Source: Vibrio tarriae (lineage in GTDB: Bacteria > Pseudomonadota > Gammaproteobacteria > Enterobacterales > Vibrionaceae). From it: a DNA stretch of 64,000 nucleotides. The notes beneath the pieces were generated by a model. The model made no database searches, was not told where the DNA came from, and saw only the letters and a program-made list of their open reading frames with translations. The stretch's first letter is position 1. Each line of letters begins with the position of its first letter. Positions 1 to 8,204 of this stretch are shown here, in pieces. The position numbers and the translations under genes are program-made. Where the stretch lies: the NCBI RefSeq assembly GCF_002216685.1, contig NZ_CP022352.1, forward strand, positions 806,001 to 870,000. Reading direction: 5' to 3'.

Positions 1-1245
1 GGTTTGGAACAGCGTAACCACGCGCGGTTTGGCTTCTAACTCATTAATCGAAAGCTGCTCATGGTTAATCCAGCGTCCGCCAATCGAGTTTTGTAAGAAC
101 TGCTTAGCCCATGAACTGAAAGCGGTGGGCTGTGTACCGCCAATTTTGCCCGCCCAACTGCCAGATGACATGATTGACCAATAAGAGACGGGCTCTCCCG
201 TACCTGTGTACTGGGTGTCATATTCATCGGGCAGACCTAAATCGTGACCATATTCGTGGGCACACACGCCGGCGGCCGCATCAATCGGTTGAATGGTGTA
301 ATCAAAGGCAGCGAATTGGCCATTGAAGCGTCCTGGAACGTTGCTTTTCGTGCCTTCAAGAACATGATAGCGGCCGAGGTTAAAGCGGTGTGACCAAATC
401 GCATCCGCGCCCAACACACCACCACCCGCTTCTTCACCAACAGAGGCATGGAAAATCATCAAGTGGTCTATCACGCCATCTGGCTCACGGAAATTACCGT
501 TACCGTTGTAGTCATAGCGATCTTCGATATCGTAATCGGCAAGGTTAATGTTTGGGTCGCGCGCAAGTTGATCCAGTGCTTCGCGAACCAGCTCCCGAGC
601 ATTCATATCATTATTGGTACCGGGAGAGTTGCCACCGTAATAAGCCGCATTTTTTGAGGCACGATACCATCCTGCTGCTTGACCGGAGACACTGTAGCTG
701 TTGCCAGATTCACTCTCGTAATATTGACGCATTGAGATAAAGTTTTCACCGTTTGGACCGGTATAGCCTTTGTCCGAGAACAGCAAATCTTGGTAGTGAG
801 AAGGCTCATAACGATCGTAGAGCATCTCAGTATGCTCTTTAGTCAAGCGGTTATCATCCCAAGGAAGATCCGGGAAATCGATCAATAGCGCGAGCACTTT
901 GTCCGTGCGCTTTTGACCAACATCTAAAGCAAAAACACGCGCCTTGTGCGGGCCTTTTTGCTTATCGATCACTTTAAGAATTTTCGCACGCTGCTCGAGC
1001 GCTTTCTTACCAAATTGCGCATCACCTTTGAAGCCGGAGCGAATTTTCTCCTCCAGATAACGTTCTAGCGCAATACGTTTATCAACGTCAGAGGCATCGG
1101 CAGGAATTTGTCCGGTGCGGACTAACATTTCAATTAATTTATCCTCATTCACCACGCCTAAATCAATGGGTGTTTGAGCATATAATCCACTGCTGAAAAA
1201 ACTGGCTACGGCGGCAGCTAATAGCGTTTTTTTGATCGTTTTCAT
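1..1245 (-). CDS. prtV: PrtV-type secreted M6 metalloprotease, N-terminal 415 residues (cut by window edge)
   Basis: Secreted zinc metalloprotease of the M6 (immune inhibitor A) family; in V. cholerae PrtV cleaves host matrix and plasma proteins and acts against grazers. The reverse strand is open from ATG at 1245 to the window edge, preceded by AAGGA a few bases upstream. The protein starts with a signal peptide (MKTIKKTLLAAAVASFFSSG), then a propeptide with NEDKLIEML near residue 35, then the catalytic domain with the zinc motif HEYGHD at about residues 330-335. The C-terminal remainder (PKD domains in V. cholerae, about 918 residues in total) lies outside the window. The sequence read agrees with remembered V. 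cholerae PrtV over its whole length. Start and identity are secure; only the end is missing. Confidence 0.95.
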   Translation of the reverse strand, partial: MKTIKKTLLAAAVASFFSSGLYAQTPIDLGVVNEDKLIEMLVRTGQIPADASDVDKRIALERYLEEKIRSGFKGDAQFGKKALEQRAKILKVIDKQKGPHKARVFALDVGQKRTDKVLALLIDFPDLPWDDNRLTKEHTEMLYDRYEPSHYQDLLFSDKGYTGPNGENFISMRQYYESESGNSYSVSGQAAGWYRASKNAAYYGGNSPGTNNDMNARELVREALDQLARDPNINLADYDIEDRYDYNGNGNFREPDGVIDHLMIFHASVGEEAGGGVLGADAIWSHRFNLGRYHVLEGTKSNVPGRFNGQFAAFDYTIQPIDAAAGVCAHEYGHDLGLPDEYDTQYTGTGEPVSYWSIMSSGSWAGKIGGTQPTAFSSWAKQFLQNSIGGRWINHEQLSINELEAKPRVVTLFQT

Positions 1246-1329
1246 TTTATTTCCTTAATATTTCCTTATTTAAGGTGTGAAAAGGCCAGCCGAAAATAAC
1301 AATCTTCGGTTAACCAGATTGGGTGATGG

Positions 1330-1602
1330 TTATGGCGATTTTGGATTAATACAGCGTGGCTTTAATTCAGGGTTTTCACCTAAAGAAGAGGATTCGCTAT
1401 CAGCTTTGATATCGTTATTCTTATTATTAAACCTTTGCTGTAAGTAGAGGGATAATGCTTTTTGTTGCTGCTCATAAGAAAGCCCTTCGCAGATAATGCC
1501 TTGTTCAATCAAGGCATTAATTAGCTTTTCATCATTAGGCTGGGCATTAGCAAATAATAAGGTGGAATAGCAGATTACCCATAATCCAAATAGGGTGCGC
1601 AT
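1330..1602 (-). CDS. small secreted protein resembling the PrtV propeptide
   Basis: Encodes 90 residues starting MRTLFGLWVICYSTLLFANA, a clear signal peptide, followed by a hydrophilic tail. I chose ATG 1602 because the alternative start at 1635 would add residues in front of the signal peptide. The segment NDEKLINALIEQGII, followed later by KALSLYLQQRF, lines up without gaps with the PrtV prodomain (NEDKLIEMLVRTGQI, then IALERYLEEKI); I count 12 identities in 37 positions plus several conservative changes. It lies 84 bases upstream of prtV on the same strand, so both could be on one transcript. A free-standing propeptide could act as inhibitor or folding helper of PrtV, but that is inference. 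Two cysteines sit outside the signal peptide. Confidence 0.7.
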   Translation of the reverse strand: MRTLFGLWVICYSTLLFANAQPNDEKLINALIEQGIICEGLSYEQQQKALSLYLQQRFNNKNNDIKADSESSSLGENPELKPRCINPKSP

Positions 1603-2281
1603 AGTACACATCCATATGTAAAGTATTTGTAACAATTTATGGCTGGCGATAATTCATAGCAAGTCTGAATTATTCATTGTTTGGCATGACATCACATTTA
1701 CAACAAACTCAGTGAACAAATTACCAATCGGTTAAATTACAAATATGACAATTAAATATTCACATGATTAGCATTAATAAATAATATCTATGTCGATATA
1801 AAATATCGTAATTGTTAGTTTGGTCTTGTAAATGGTGTAATTGTTTTTCAAGAGGAAATCTGCGAGAAATGAGCGTTCTATGAATATATGTAAAATGCCA
1901 TTAATTTATTGACGAATAAACAAAGGGAAATAATTTGATCTTGCTTCATTTATTTCCTTTCTATTTGAATCTGCGGTGGTGTTGGCTTCGTTCACCCCAA
2001 TCATATAGTTTGTCTATGCTCATAGGGATGAACTCACTTACCGCCCACCTGCAACTACAAGTGGCTTGGGGATAGTTTCGGTATGGGCAATATTCGATTT
2101 AACTGAAAAAGCTCGGTGTTAATCTGTTACAAAGAGGGGGTTGGGCAACGAATCGAGAGCGGATTGAAGCCTTATACTGCAAGCGTTGGCTAGAATTCAG
2201 TTATATTTTTCACCCCGTATTGCACCCTGTAACTAAACATGCTTTATTGAAATCAGAAATACTTTTTTACAGGGCGTGGTT
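1603..2281. other. intergenic stretch, AT-rich, containing one repeat copy
   Basis: No convincing gene. Positions 1640-1950 are AT-rich and may hold the promoter of the small secreted protein and prtV. Positions 1951-2074 are a repeat listed separately. From about 2100 a frame stays open into the next gene but has no start codon with a ribosome site and no recognisable product. Confidence 0.6.
1951..2074 (+). repeat. Vibrio intergenic repeat, short copy (124 bp)
   Basis: Degenerate copy of the element at 3043-3240: shared blocks include GGTGTTGGCT, CCCCAATCA, CTATGCTCAT, ACCTGCAACT and CAAGTGG, in the same order and orientation. It lacks the internal hairpin-rich insert of the longer copy. 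Its ends are diverged from the TATACCC terminus. Confidence 0.7.
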
Positions 2282-3040
2282 ATGTGTCGCTGGCTGGCTT
2301 ATCAAGGGAGCCCCATCTATTTAGAGCAGTTGGTTTATCAACCAGAGCATTCGTTAGTTCACCAAAGTCTGGAAGCGCGTAAAGCGGTAACACGAGTCAA
2401 CGCGGATGGATTTGGCCTAGGTTGGTACACAGAGCGCAGCACGCCGGGACGCTTCCACGAAGTGTTACCGGCTTGGGGAGATGAGAATCTACGCTCATTG
2501 GCTCACCATATTCGCTCACATCGCTTTATGGCTCACGTTCGTTCATCGACGGGCACGCAAGTATCGCGTTCAAACTGTCATCCCTTCATGTATAACCACT
2601 GGATGTTTCTGCATAACGGCCAAATTGGTGACTATTGCGCAGTGAAATATGAGCTGGAGCGCTCACTGCCTGAGCATTTATACATTCGGCGCATCGGTAC
2701 GACAGACAGCGAATTGATTTTCTTGTTGATGCTCAAAAATGGTTTAGAGCGAGATCCGGTGGCATCCATTCGCCAAACCATTGCGGAAATAGAAGCCTTG
2801 ATGGTCGTAAAAAGCGTCGTGTTACCGTTTAAAGCCTCTATTTGTCTCTCTGATGGTCAACAGTTTTGGCTGGTTCGTTACAGTACCGATGGTCAACCGC
2901 CGACGGTTTACCGCAAACCTTGGCAAGATGGAATCATCTTAGCTTCCGAACCCTTGGATGCTTGTCCTAATTGGTTATTGGTAGAGCCGCAAACCATTAC
3001 GCATGTGCTTGGGGCAGAGTGTCAGTCATACCTTATTTAA
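2282..3040 (+). CDS. class II glutamine amidotransferase (YafJ type)
   Basis: Predicted cytoplasmic Ntn-type glutamine amidotransferase of 252 residues. The protein must start at ATG 2282 (MCRWLAYQGSP), because removal of Met exposes Cys2 as the N-terminal nucleophile; a GTG six bases upstream would bury it. AGGG lies about seven bases before this ATG. Family landmarks visible are NADGFGLGWY near residue 40, the RSSTG segment near residue 90, and MFLHNGQIGDY near residue 115, which form the glutamine-binding site. No synthase domain is attached, so the acceptor of the ammonia is unknown. It stands alone between two copies of an intergenic repeat, with no partner gene nearby to suggest a pathway. 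Confidence 0.85.
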   Translation: MCRWLAYQGSPIYLEQLVYQPEHSLVHQSLEARKAVTRVNADGFGLGWYTERSTPGRFHEVLPAWGDENLRSLAHHIRSHRFMAHVRSSTGTQVSRSNCHPFMYNHWMFLHNGQIGDYCAVKYELERSLPEHLYIRRIGTTDSELIFLLMLKNGLERDPVASIRQTIAEIEALMVVKSVVLPFKASICLSDGQQFWLVRYSTDGQPPTVYRKPWQDGIILASEPLDACPNWLLVEPQTITHVLGAECQSYLI

Positions 3041-3042
3041 GC

Positions 3043-3240
3043 TATACCCTTCCTACTTGAAGCTGCAGCGGTGTTGGCTACATTCGTTCTCCCCAATCAC
3101 ATAGTCTATCTATGCTCATGGGGATTATGAGAGCCATCCTTGGCTCTCACCAAAGGCCAGCCGATGGCTGTGCAAATTTGTTCCAGACAAATTTGTCACT
3201 CACTTGCCACCTACCTGCAACTCCAAGTGGTTTGGGTATA
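3043..3240 (+). repeat. Vibrio intergenic repeat, long copy (198 bp) with inverted ends
   Basis: Starts TATACCCTTCCTACTTGAAG and ends CAAGTGGTTTGGGTATA. The ends form an imperfect terminal inverted repeat: TATACCC, an A/T-rich variable spot, then CACTTGGAGTTGCAG against TACTTGAAGCTGCAG. The interior holds hairpins such as GAGAGCCA/TGGCTCTC and CAAATTTG/CAAATTTG. It begins three bases after the amidotransferase stop codon and may also serve as its terminator. No ORF. Confidence 0.75.
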
Positions 3241-3386
3241 AATCAAATTCATTAAATGAATCTTGTAGACCCTTGCTATTGATAAGAATTGGCGAGGGTT
3301 TGTGCATTTCTAAATTGTTCAACGATATCTTCCCTCACACAGTTGCATTGCCAAGTTGGTTTTGATTATAGTACGCACTCTCTTAA

Positions 3387-3401
3387 TGAGAATAAGTATC
3401 A
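3387..3401 (+). promoter_or_regulatory. Fur box upstream of vctP
   Basis: TGAGAATAAGTATCA matches the 7-1-7 Fur consensus TGATAATNATTATCA at 12 of 14 fixed positions. It lies 45 bases before the vctP start, where Fur-Fe(II) would block transcription of vctPDGC in iron-rich cells. Confidence 0.8.
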
Positions 3402-3445
3402 AAATGATTCCGCTTGCTTATCTCAACCACCTTCGGAAGGAACAT

Positions 3446-4357
3446 ATGAAATCTCGTATTCATTGGGCTGCATTAGGATTATTGGCTGCGTTTGCTGCAC
3501 AAGCAGAGACAGTAACGATTGAACATCGCTTGGGTAAAACCACCCTTGAGCAGAAACCGCAACGTGTAGTGGTTATTGGTGTGGGTGCTCTGGACGCTAT
3601 CGACAGTTTCGGTATTGAGCCAGTTGCTGTTTCCAAATTTGATGGTACTCCTGACTATCTTGCCAAATACAAGAGTGATAAGTATCCAAGTGCAGGTTCG
3701 TTGTTTGAGCCAGATTTTGAAACGATTTATACCCAAAAACCGGATCTGATTGTGATTGGGCCGCGTGCATCGAAAAGCTACGACGAGCTATCAAAAATTG
3801 CACCGACCATCGTTTTTGCTGCTGAAGCTGACCAAGGTTATTGGGAAAGCACTCAACAGCAGTGGCGTAATCTAGGCAAAGTGTTTGCGATTGAACCTGC
3901 GGTCGAGGCCAAAATTGAGCAAGTTGACGCGCAATTTAAATCCATCATGCAATACAACCAACAACATAAAAGTGATGTGATGTTGGTCATGAGCTCTGGC
4001 GGCAACCTGACGACTTTTGGTGCCAATTCACGCTTCTCTTCGGTGTACAAAGATTTTGGATTTAGTGAAACCGTGCCAGTCAGCAAAGAGAGCAGCCATG
4101 GTGATCTGATCTCATTTGAGTACATCCGTGAACACAACCCGAAAACCTTGCTGGTGGTTGACCGAGATAAAGTGGTTACTAAAGGTGAAACCAATATTCG
4201 TCAAACCTTTGAAAATGATCTGGTTAAAGCCACCACAGCTTACAAAAACGGCCATATTGCTTATCTCGATGTGAATGCTTGGTACATCGCTATCTCTGGC
4301 GTGAAAGCGACAGAGCAGATGGTTGCCGACATGAAAGCGTCAGTTGGTATGCAGTAG
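3446..4357 (+). CDS. vctP: periplasmic iron-siderophore binding protein VctP
   Basis: Periplasmic binding protein (303 residues) that passes ferric catechol siderophores (vibriobactin or enterobactin in V. cholerae) to the VctDG permease. I chose ATG 3446 (MKSRIHWAALGLLAAFAAQA, a signal peptide) because GGAAGG lies just upstream; an upstream ATG at 3356 would place the Fur box inside the gene. The mature part has the class III fold signature: KPQRVVVIGVGALDAIDSFG near residue 40, KPDLIVIGPR near residue 105, and a long central helix. It is the first gene of the vctPDGC operon. The GC-poor leader with a Fur box indicates induction under iron limitation. Name rests on the complete gene set and order, which match the V. 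cholerae vct locus. Confidence 0.9.
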   Translation: MKSRIHWAALGLLAAFAAQAETVTIEHRLGKTTLEQKPQRVVVIGVGALDAIDSFGIEPVAVSKFDGTPDYLAKYKSDKYPSAGSLFEPDFETIYTQKPDLIVIGPRASKSYDELSKIAPTIVFAAEADQGYWESTQQQWRNLGKVFAIEPAVEAKIEQVDAQFKSIMQYNQQHKSDVMLVMSSGGNLTTFGANSRFSSVYKDFGFSETVPVSKESSHGDLISFEYIREHNPKTLLVVDRDKVVTKGETNIRQTFENDLVKATTAYKNGHIAYLDVNAWYIAISGVKATEQMVADMKASVGMQ

Positions 4358-4409
4358 ATAAGCACGGAGGAGGGGGAACTCTCCTCTTGCTGACAGGCTG
4401 AGGTTTACT

Positions 4410-5348
4410 TTGAAAAAGTTATTGCTTGTTTTAGTTGTTATTAGTTTTTGTTCCCTGTTTGTTGGCGTGGGCAATTTATCCCTCGCAGCCTTGTTTCAAG
4501 GTGATGAGTCAGCTTGGCAGTTACTGCTGACTAGCCGAGTCCCCCGATTATTAGCGATTTTGCTCTCCGGTGCGGGTTTAAGCATCGCGGGTCTTATCAT
4601 GCAGCAAGTGAGTCAAAACCGATTTGCCTCACCATCGACTTCCGGCACGATTGAGTGTGCCATGCTCGGTTACGTGCTTAGCCTAGCTCTGTTTGGCCAT
4701 GGTCAAAACCTCTGGTTGATTTTCGGCGTCTCCATGTTGGGTACGCTGGTCTTTGTGTTTTTCATTCAGCTCATTCAGTTTAAAAACGTCATTTTCGTGC
4801 CGCTGATCGGCATCATCTTTGGCAATGTGATTGACTCGTTAGCGACCTTTATTGCCTACAAATATGATGCTATCCAAAATCTCTCCGGTTGGGCTATCGC
4901 CAATTTTGCCAACCTGCTTAAAGGGGATTTTGAACTGCTTTATATCGCAATCCCGGTGGCTATTTTCAGCTATTTGTATGCCGCACGCATTTCTGCCGTG
5001 GGGATGGGGAAAGATTTTGCGACCAATCTGGGGTTGAATTATCAACAGGTCATTATCATCGGTGTGGCCTTAGTCTCCATCATGTCGGCGACCGTGGTCA
5101 TGATTGTCGGTCAACTGCCTTTCTTGGGCTTGATTGTGCCTAATCTAGTCAGCCTCTATTACGGCGATAATTTGCGTAAAAATATTCCGCGCACTGCCAT
5201 TTTCGGGGCGATGTTCGTGTTGTTATGTGATTTAGTGGGGCGCGTCATCATCTTCCCGTATGAAGTCCCCATCTCTATGATCATCAGTATTTTGGGTGGC
5301 TCGGTGTTTATAGCTTTGATTTTGCGAGGGCAGCGTCATGCAGGATAG
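4410..5348 (+). CDS. vctD: iron-siderophore ABC permease VctD
   Basis: Inner-membrane permease subunit of the FecCD/BtuC family, 312 residues, with about nine or ten hydrophobic helices. It begins with TTG (reading LKKLLLVLVV, initiating as Met) preceded by GAGG at a fitting distance; there is no better ATG. Family landmarks are SRVPRLLAILLSGAGLSIAG near residue 43 and GQLPFLGLIVPNLVSLYYG near residue 240, the latter contacting the ATPase. It lies 52 bases after vctP and overlaps vctG by 11 bases, so the two permease halves should be translated together and form a heterodimer in the membrane. Confidence 0.9.
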   Translation: MKKLLLVLVVISFCSLFVGVGNLSLAALFQGDESAWQLLLTSRVPRLLAILLSGAGLSIAGLIMQQVSQNRFASPSTSGTIECAMLGYVLSLALFGHGQNLWLIFGVSMLGTLVFVFFIQLIQFKNVIFVPLIGIIFGNVIDSLATFIAYKYDAIQNLSGWAIANFANLLKGDFELLYIAIPVAIFSYLYAARISAVGMGKDFATNLGLNYQQVIIIGVALVSIMSATVVMIVGQLPFLGLIVPNLVSLYYGDNLRKNIPRTAIFGAMFVLLCDLVGRVIIFPYEVPISMIISILGGSVFIALILRGQRHAG

Positions 5349-6288
5349 AACTAAATTACTGCTGCTGATCGCGATTTCTCTGCTGTTTGCGGCGCTGTTT
5401 ATTGGTGTCGGGCTCAATGCGGACAACTACCATTATTTTTTATCGCGTCGCGTGCCGAAAGTGTTGGCTATGGTCTTTGCTGGCATTGCGATTGCGCAGT
5501 CGTCGTTGGCGTTTCAAACCATCACCCATAACCGTATTTTAACGCCGAGTATCATGGGGTTTGATGCTTTATACATGTTCACCCAAGTGTTGGTTGTAGT
5601 GCTGTTTGGGGGCATGAGCAGTATTGCGATGAACGTGTACTGGAATTTTTCACTGTCGGTGGCGGCGATGCTCAGTTTCTCGACGCTGCTGTTTGCCTTT
5701 TATTTCCGAAGTGGGCATCGCAACTTGATTGTGCTGTTACTGCTTGGGGTGATTTTAGGCCAGCTTTTTTCCAGCATCGCCTCTTTCTTTGTGATGTTGA
5801 TGGATCCGAACGATTTTGCTTCGGTACAGGCTAACATGTTCGCCAGCTTTAATAACGTCAACACCAAGTTGGTGTATGTGGTGTCGCCTCTGCTGCTGTT
5901 GGCTTGCGTGCTGTTGTTCCGTCAGCATCGTGTGCTCGATGTGTTCTGGTTAGATAAAGATAACGCGGTGAGTTTAGGTGTCGATGTACACAAAGTGACG
6001 CGTAATGTTTTGCTGATCAGCGCGCTGCTGATTTCGATTTCCACCGCTCTGGTCGGGCCCATTCTGTTTTTTGGGCTGCTGGTGACCAACCTGACTCGTG
6101 AATGGTTCCACTCTTATCGTCACTCCACCTTGCTGCTTGCAACCTCGGCGATGTCGGTGTGCGCCCTATTATCAGGCCAATGGATCATCGAAAAAGTGTT
6201 TCATTTCGGGACCACCTTGAGTGTGGTGATCAATTTTATCGGCGGGATCTATTTCCTCTCGCTGTTACTTCGCAATAAAGTGGTTTAG
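5338..6288 (+). CDS. vctG: iron-siderophore ABC permease VctG
   Basis: Second FecCD-type permease subunit, 316 residues, multi-spanning. It carries the family segments SRRVPKVLAMVFAGIAIAQS near residue 34 and LVGPILFFGLLVTNLTREW near residue 235, the coupling-helix region. The ATG lies within the end of vctD (11-base overlap), and vctC follows after two bases, so the three genes are tightly coupled. Together with VctD it forms the channel through which VctP delivers iron-loaded siderophore to the cytoplasm. Confidence 0.9.
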   Translation: MQDRTKLLLLIAISLLFAALFIGVGLNADNYHYFLSRRVPKVLAMVFAGIAIAQSSLAFQTITHNRILTPSIMGFDALYMFTQVLVVVLFGGMSSIAMNVYWNFSLSVAAMLSFSTLLFAFYFRSGHRNLIVLLLLGVILGQLFSSIASFFVMLMDPNDFASVQANMFASFNNVNTKLVYVVSPLLLLACVLLFRQHRVLDVFWLDKDNAVSLGVDVHKVTRNVLLISALLISISTALVGPILFFGLLVTNLTREWFHSYRHSTLLLATSAMSVCALLSGQWIIEKVFHFGTTLSVVINFIGGIYFLSLLLRNKVV

Positions 6289-6290
6289 TA

Positions 6291-7055
6291 ATGATTCAAC
6301 TGGAAAAGCTCACCAAACATTTTGGTACCAAGCGCGTGGTACATGACGCCAGTGCTCAGTTTGATAAAGGGCAGGTGACGGCGATTATCGGCCCCAATGG
6401 CGCAGGCAAAAGTACGCTGCTTTCAATGGCGAGCCGTTTGGTCAATCGGGATGCCGGTAAAGTCTGGATTGAGCAGCGTGAGTTGGTGGAGTGGAACACC
6501 AAGGCGCTGGCTCAAAAGCTGGCGGTGTTGCGTCAATCGAATGTGCTCAATATGCGTTTTACGGTGCGAGAGCTGACGGCTTTTGGCCGTTTTCCTTACA
6601 GCCAAGGAAAATTGACCGCACAAGATGAGCAGATCATCAACCAAGCGATCGAGTATCTCGATCTCGAAACCATTCAGTATCAGTATCTGGATGAGCTGAG
6701 TGGTGGTCAGCGTCAACTCGCGTTTATCGCCATGGTCATGGCGCAAGATACCGATTACGTCTTCCTCGACGAGCCGTTAAACAATCTGGATATCAAGCAT
6801 TCGCTGCAAATCATGTCTACGCTGCGCCGTTTAGCCCATGAGCTGAATAAGGCGGTGGTGGTGGTGATCCACGACATCAACTTTGCTTCCTGCTACGCCG
6901 ATAAAATCGTCGCATTGAAAAAAGGCGAAGTCGTAGCCACAGGCTCGGTGCGTGACGTGATCCAATCTGAAGTGTTGAGCGCCATTTACGATACCCCGTT
7001 TAATGTGATTGAGATGCAGGGGCAGCGCTTATGTCTCTATACTCTTCCGACATGA
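6291..7055 (+). CDS. vctC: iron-siderophore ABC ATPase VctC
   Basis: ATP-hydrolysing subunit of the Vct importer, 254 residues, a usual length for FecE/FepC-like ATPases. Walker A is GPNGAGKST at about residues 34-42, the ABC signature is LSGGQRQ near residue 137, Walker B is YVFLDEP near residue 157, and the switch histidine is in VVVVIHDIN near residue 191. It is the last gene of vctPDGC; the AraC-family regulator is convergent 46 bases downstream. It shares its fold with the ATPase at 13555-14307 but is a separate system. Confidence 0.92.
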   Translation: MIQLEKLTKHFGTKRVVHDASAQFDKGQVTAIIGPNGAGKSTLLSMASRLVNRDAGKVWIEQRELVEWNTKALAQKLAVLRQSNVLNMRFTVRELTAFGRFPYSQGKLTAQDEQIINQAIEYLDLETIQYQYLDELSGGQRQLAFIAMVMAQDTDYVFLDEPLNNLDIKHSLQIMSTLRRLAHELNKAVVVVIHDINFASCYADKIVALKKGEVVATGSVRDVIQSEVLSAIYDTPFNVIEMQGQRLCLYTLPT

Positions 7056-7101
7056 GGCAGCAGTACCAAGTAGGGGATAAGCTTAGCCAGAATCATGGCG
7101 A

Positions 7102-8118
7102 TTAACCCGCCTGTTTCAATTCCACAAAAGCCTGCGGAGAGATACCAAAGGCTTTTTTAAACGCTGCGGTAAAGTTGGAAGGGTGCAGGTAGCCCGCTTC
7201 ATACGCGGCCTCTGTGATGGTGACCAAACCTCGCTCTAATTGCTGACGCGCCAGTTGTAACCGTCGGTGCCGGATGTAGTGTGCAATCGTCATATTCAGG
7301 CGAGTTTTAAATTTGCGTTGTAAGTTGGAAACGCTCATCGTATGGCGTTCTGCCAGTTGCTCTAAGCAAATCTCTTCATGCAAATGCTGATCGATATAGT
7401 GCAGCAACTGATTAATCCATTGCTCAGATTGTCCCTCTTGGTGCTGAGATAATGAGGTGGCGTTTTCAGGGCATTGCAACACGGCGTCATGCACCAAGCG
7501 CCAAACCGTGGCTTCCCGAGTAATATGCGCACTGATGGTGTGGGTAACACGACTGTTGAGCAGAGACTCAACGGCTTGCCAACTTTCCTCGTTCAGTGAA
7601 AGTGGAACCTGTGCTTTGTCTTGTTGCAGAAAATGTTGCAATGGGCAGGAGTGTTGCGCGAATTTTTGCAATGTATCGGGCGATAAAACGATGTTGAGTT
7701 TGCGTACTGTCATCCCTTGATGCAGACGGCGATGGAAGATGCACGGCTGCTGCAAATTGACCATCAAAGCTTGTGGATGCTGATTGGCACACAATTCAAG
7801 TTTGAGATCATCATAGGCAAAGCGTAAGGTGCCTTCCAGCAAGAGAATGATGACAAGGGCTGGCGCGCTGGTGGTCATCACATCGCAATCGGCCAATTCA
7901 AGGCTAGACCCTCCATGCAAGGTAAACCCGTTTGGACTGACGTATTCCACAAAGTGGCCTTGTGCCATCACGGGTTGATTCAAATTTTGCGCAACAATTT
8001 GCTCATCTCGCTCCTTGACCACATGACGTGACAAGGTGACCGTTTGGCGTGCGCCGTTTTTGGTTAATACCTTATGTTGATTTTGCGTGTTTTCCATAAC
8101 TGATGTGCGATTTTGCAT
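7102..8118 (-). CDS. AraC-family transcriptional regulator of the vct locus
   Basis: AraC/XylS-type activator, 338 residues from ATG 8118 (MQNRTSVMENTQ). An ATG at 8178 exists but lies next to the Fur box and would leave no leader, so the inner start is preferred; 8097 is another option. The N-terminal part (about 230 residues) is a cupin-like ligand domain; the C-terminal 100 residues hold two helix-turn-helix units, with MSVSNLQRKFKTRL and TITEAAYEAGYLHPSNFTAA, and the conserved KAFGISPQAF. It is divergent from vctA and shares a Fur-boxed promoter region of under 100 bases, so it probably senses a siderophore and activates vctA, as PchR-like regulators do. This role is inferred from position. 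Confidence 0.85.
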   Translation of the reverse strand: MQNRTSVMENTQNQHKVLTKNGARQTVTLSRHVVKERDEQIVAQNLNQPVMAQGHFVEYVSPNGFTLHGGSSLELADCDVMTTSAPALVIILLLEGTLRFAYDDLKLELCANQHPQALMVNLQQPCIFHRRLHQGMTVRKLNIVLSPDTLQKFAQHSCPLQHFLQQDKAQVPLSLNEESWQAVESLLNSRVTHTISAHITREATVWRLVHDAVLQCPENATSLSQHQEGQSEQWINQLLHYIDQHLHEEICLEQLAERHTMSVSNLQRKFKTRLNMTIAHYIRHRRLQLARQQLERGLVTITEAAYEAGYLHPSNFTAAFKKAFGISPQAFVELKQAG

Positions 8119-8162
8119 AATCAATTCAACTTCTCTATTGGTTGAGCTCAATTTAACATATA

Positions 8163-8177
8163 TGCGAATCGTTATCA
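8163..8177 (+). promoter_or_regulatory. Fur box between the AraC regulator and vctA
   Basis: TGCGAATCGTTATCA matches the 7-1-7 Fur consensus at 11 of 14 positions, with the right half nearly perfect. It sits in the divergent promoter region, 27 bases before the vctA start, and could repress both genes. Confidence 0.75.
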
Positions 8178-8204
8178 TTTGTATTTTTGAGGAATTGAGT
8201 CAGT

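Noticed and set aside
2094..2281. Open frame leading into the amidotransferase gene (LGVNLLQRGGWATNRERIEA and onward)
   Set aside because: No start codon with a ribosome site, no recognisable family, and the amidotransferase needs Cys2 at the N-terminus, so the frame cannot be an extension of it.
3289..3522. 77-residue frame overlapping the vctP start
   Set aside because: It lies in the vctP promoter and start region in a different frame and covers the Fur box; no domain.
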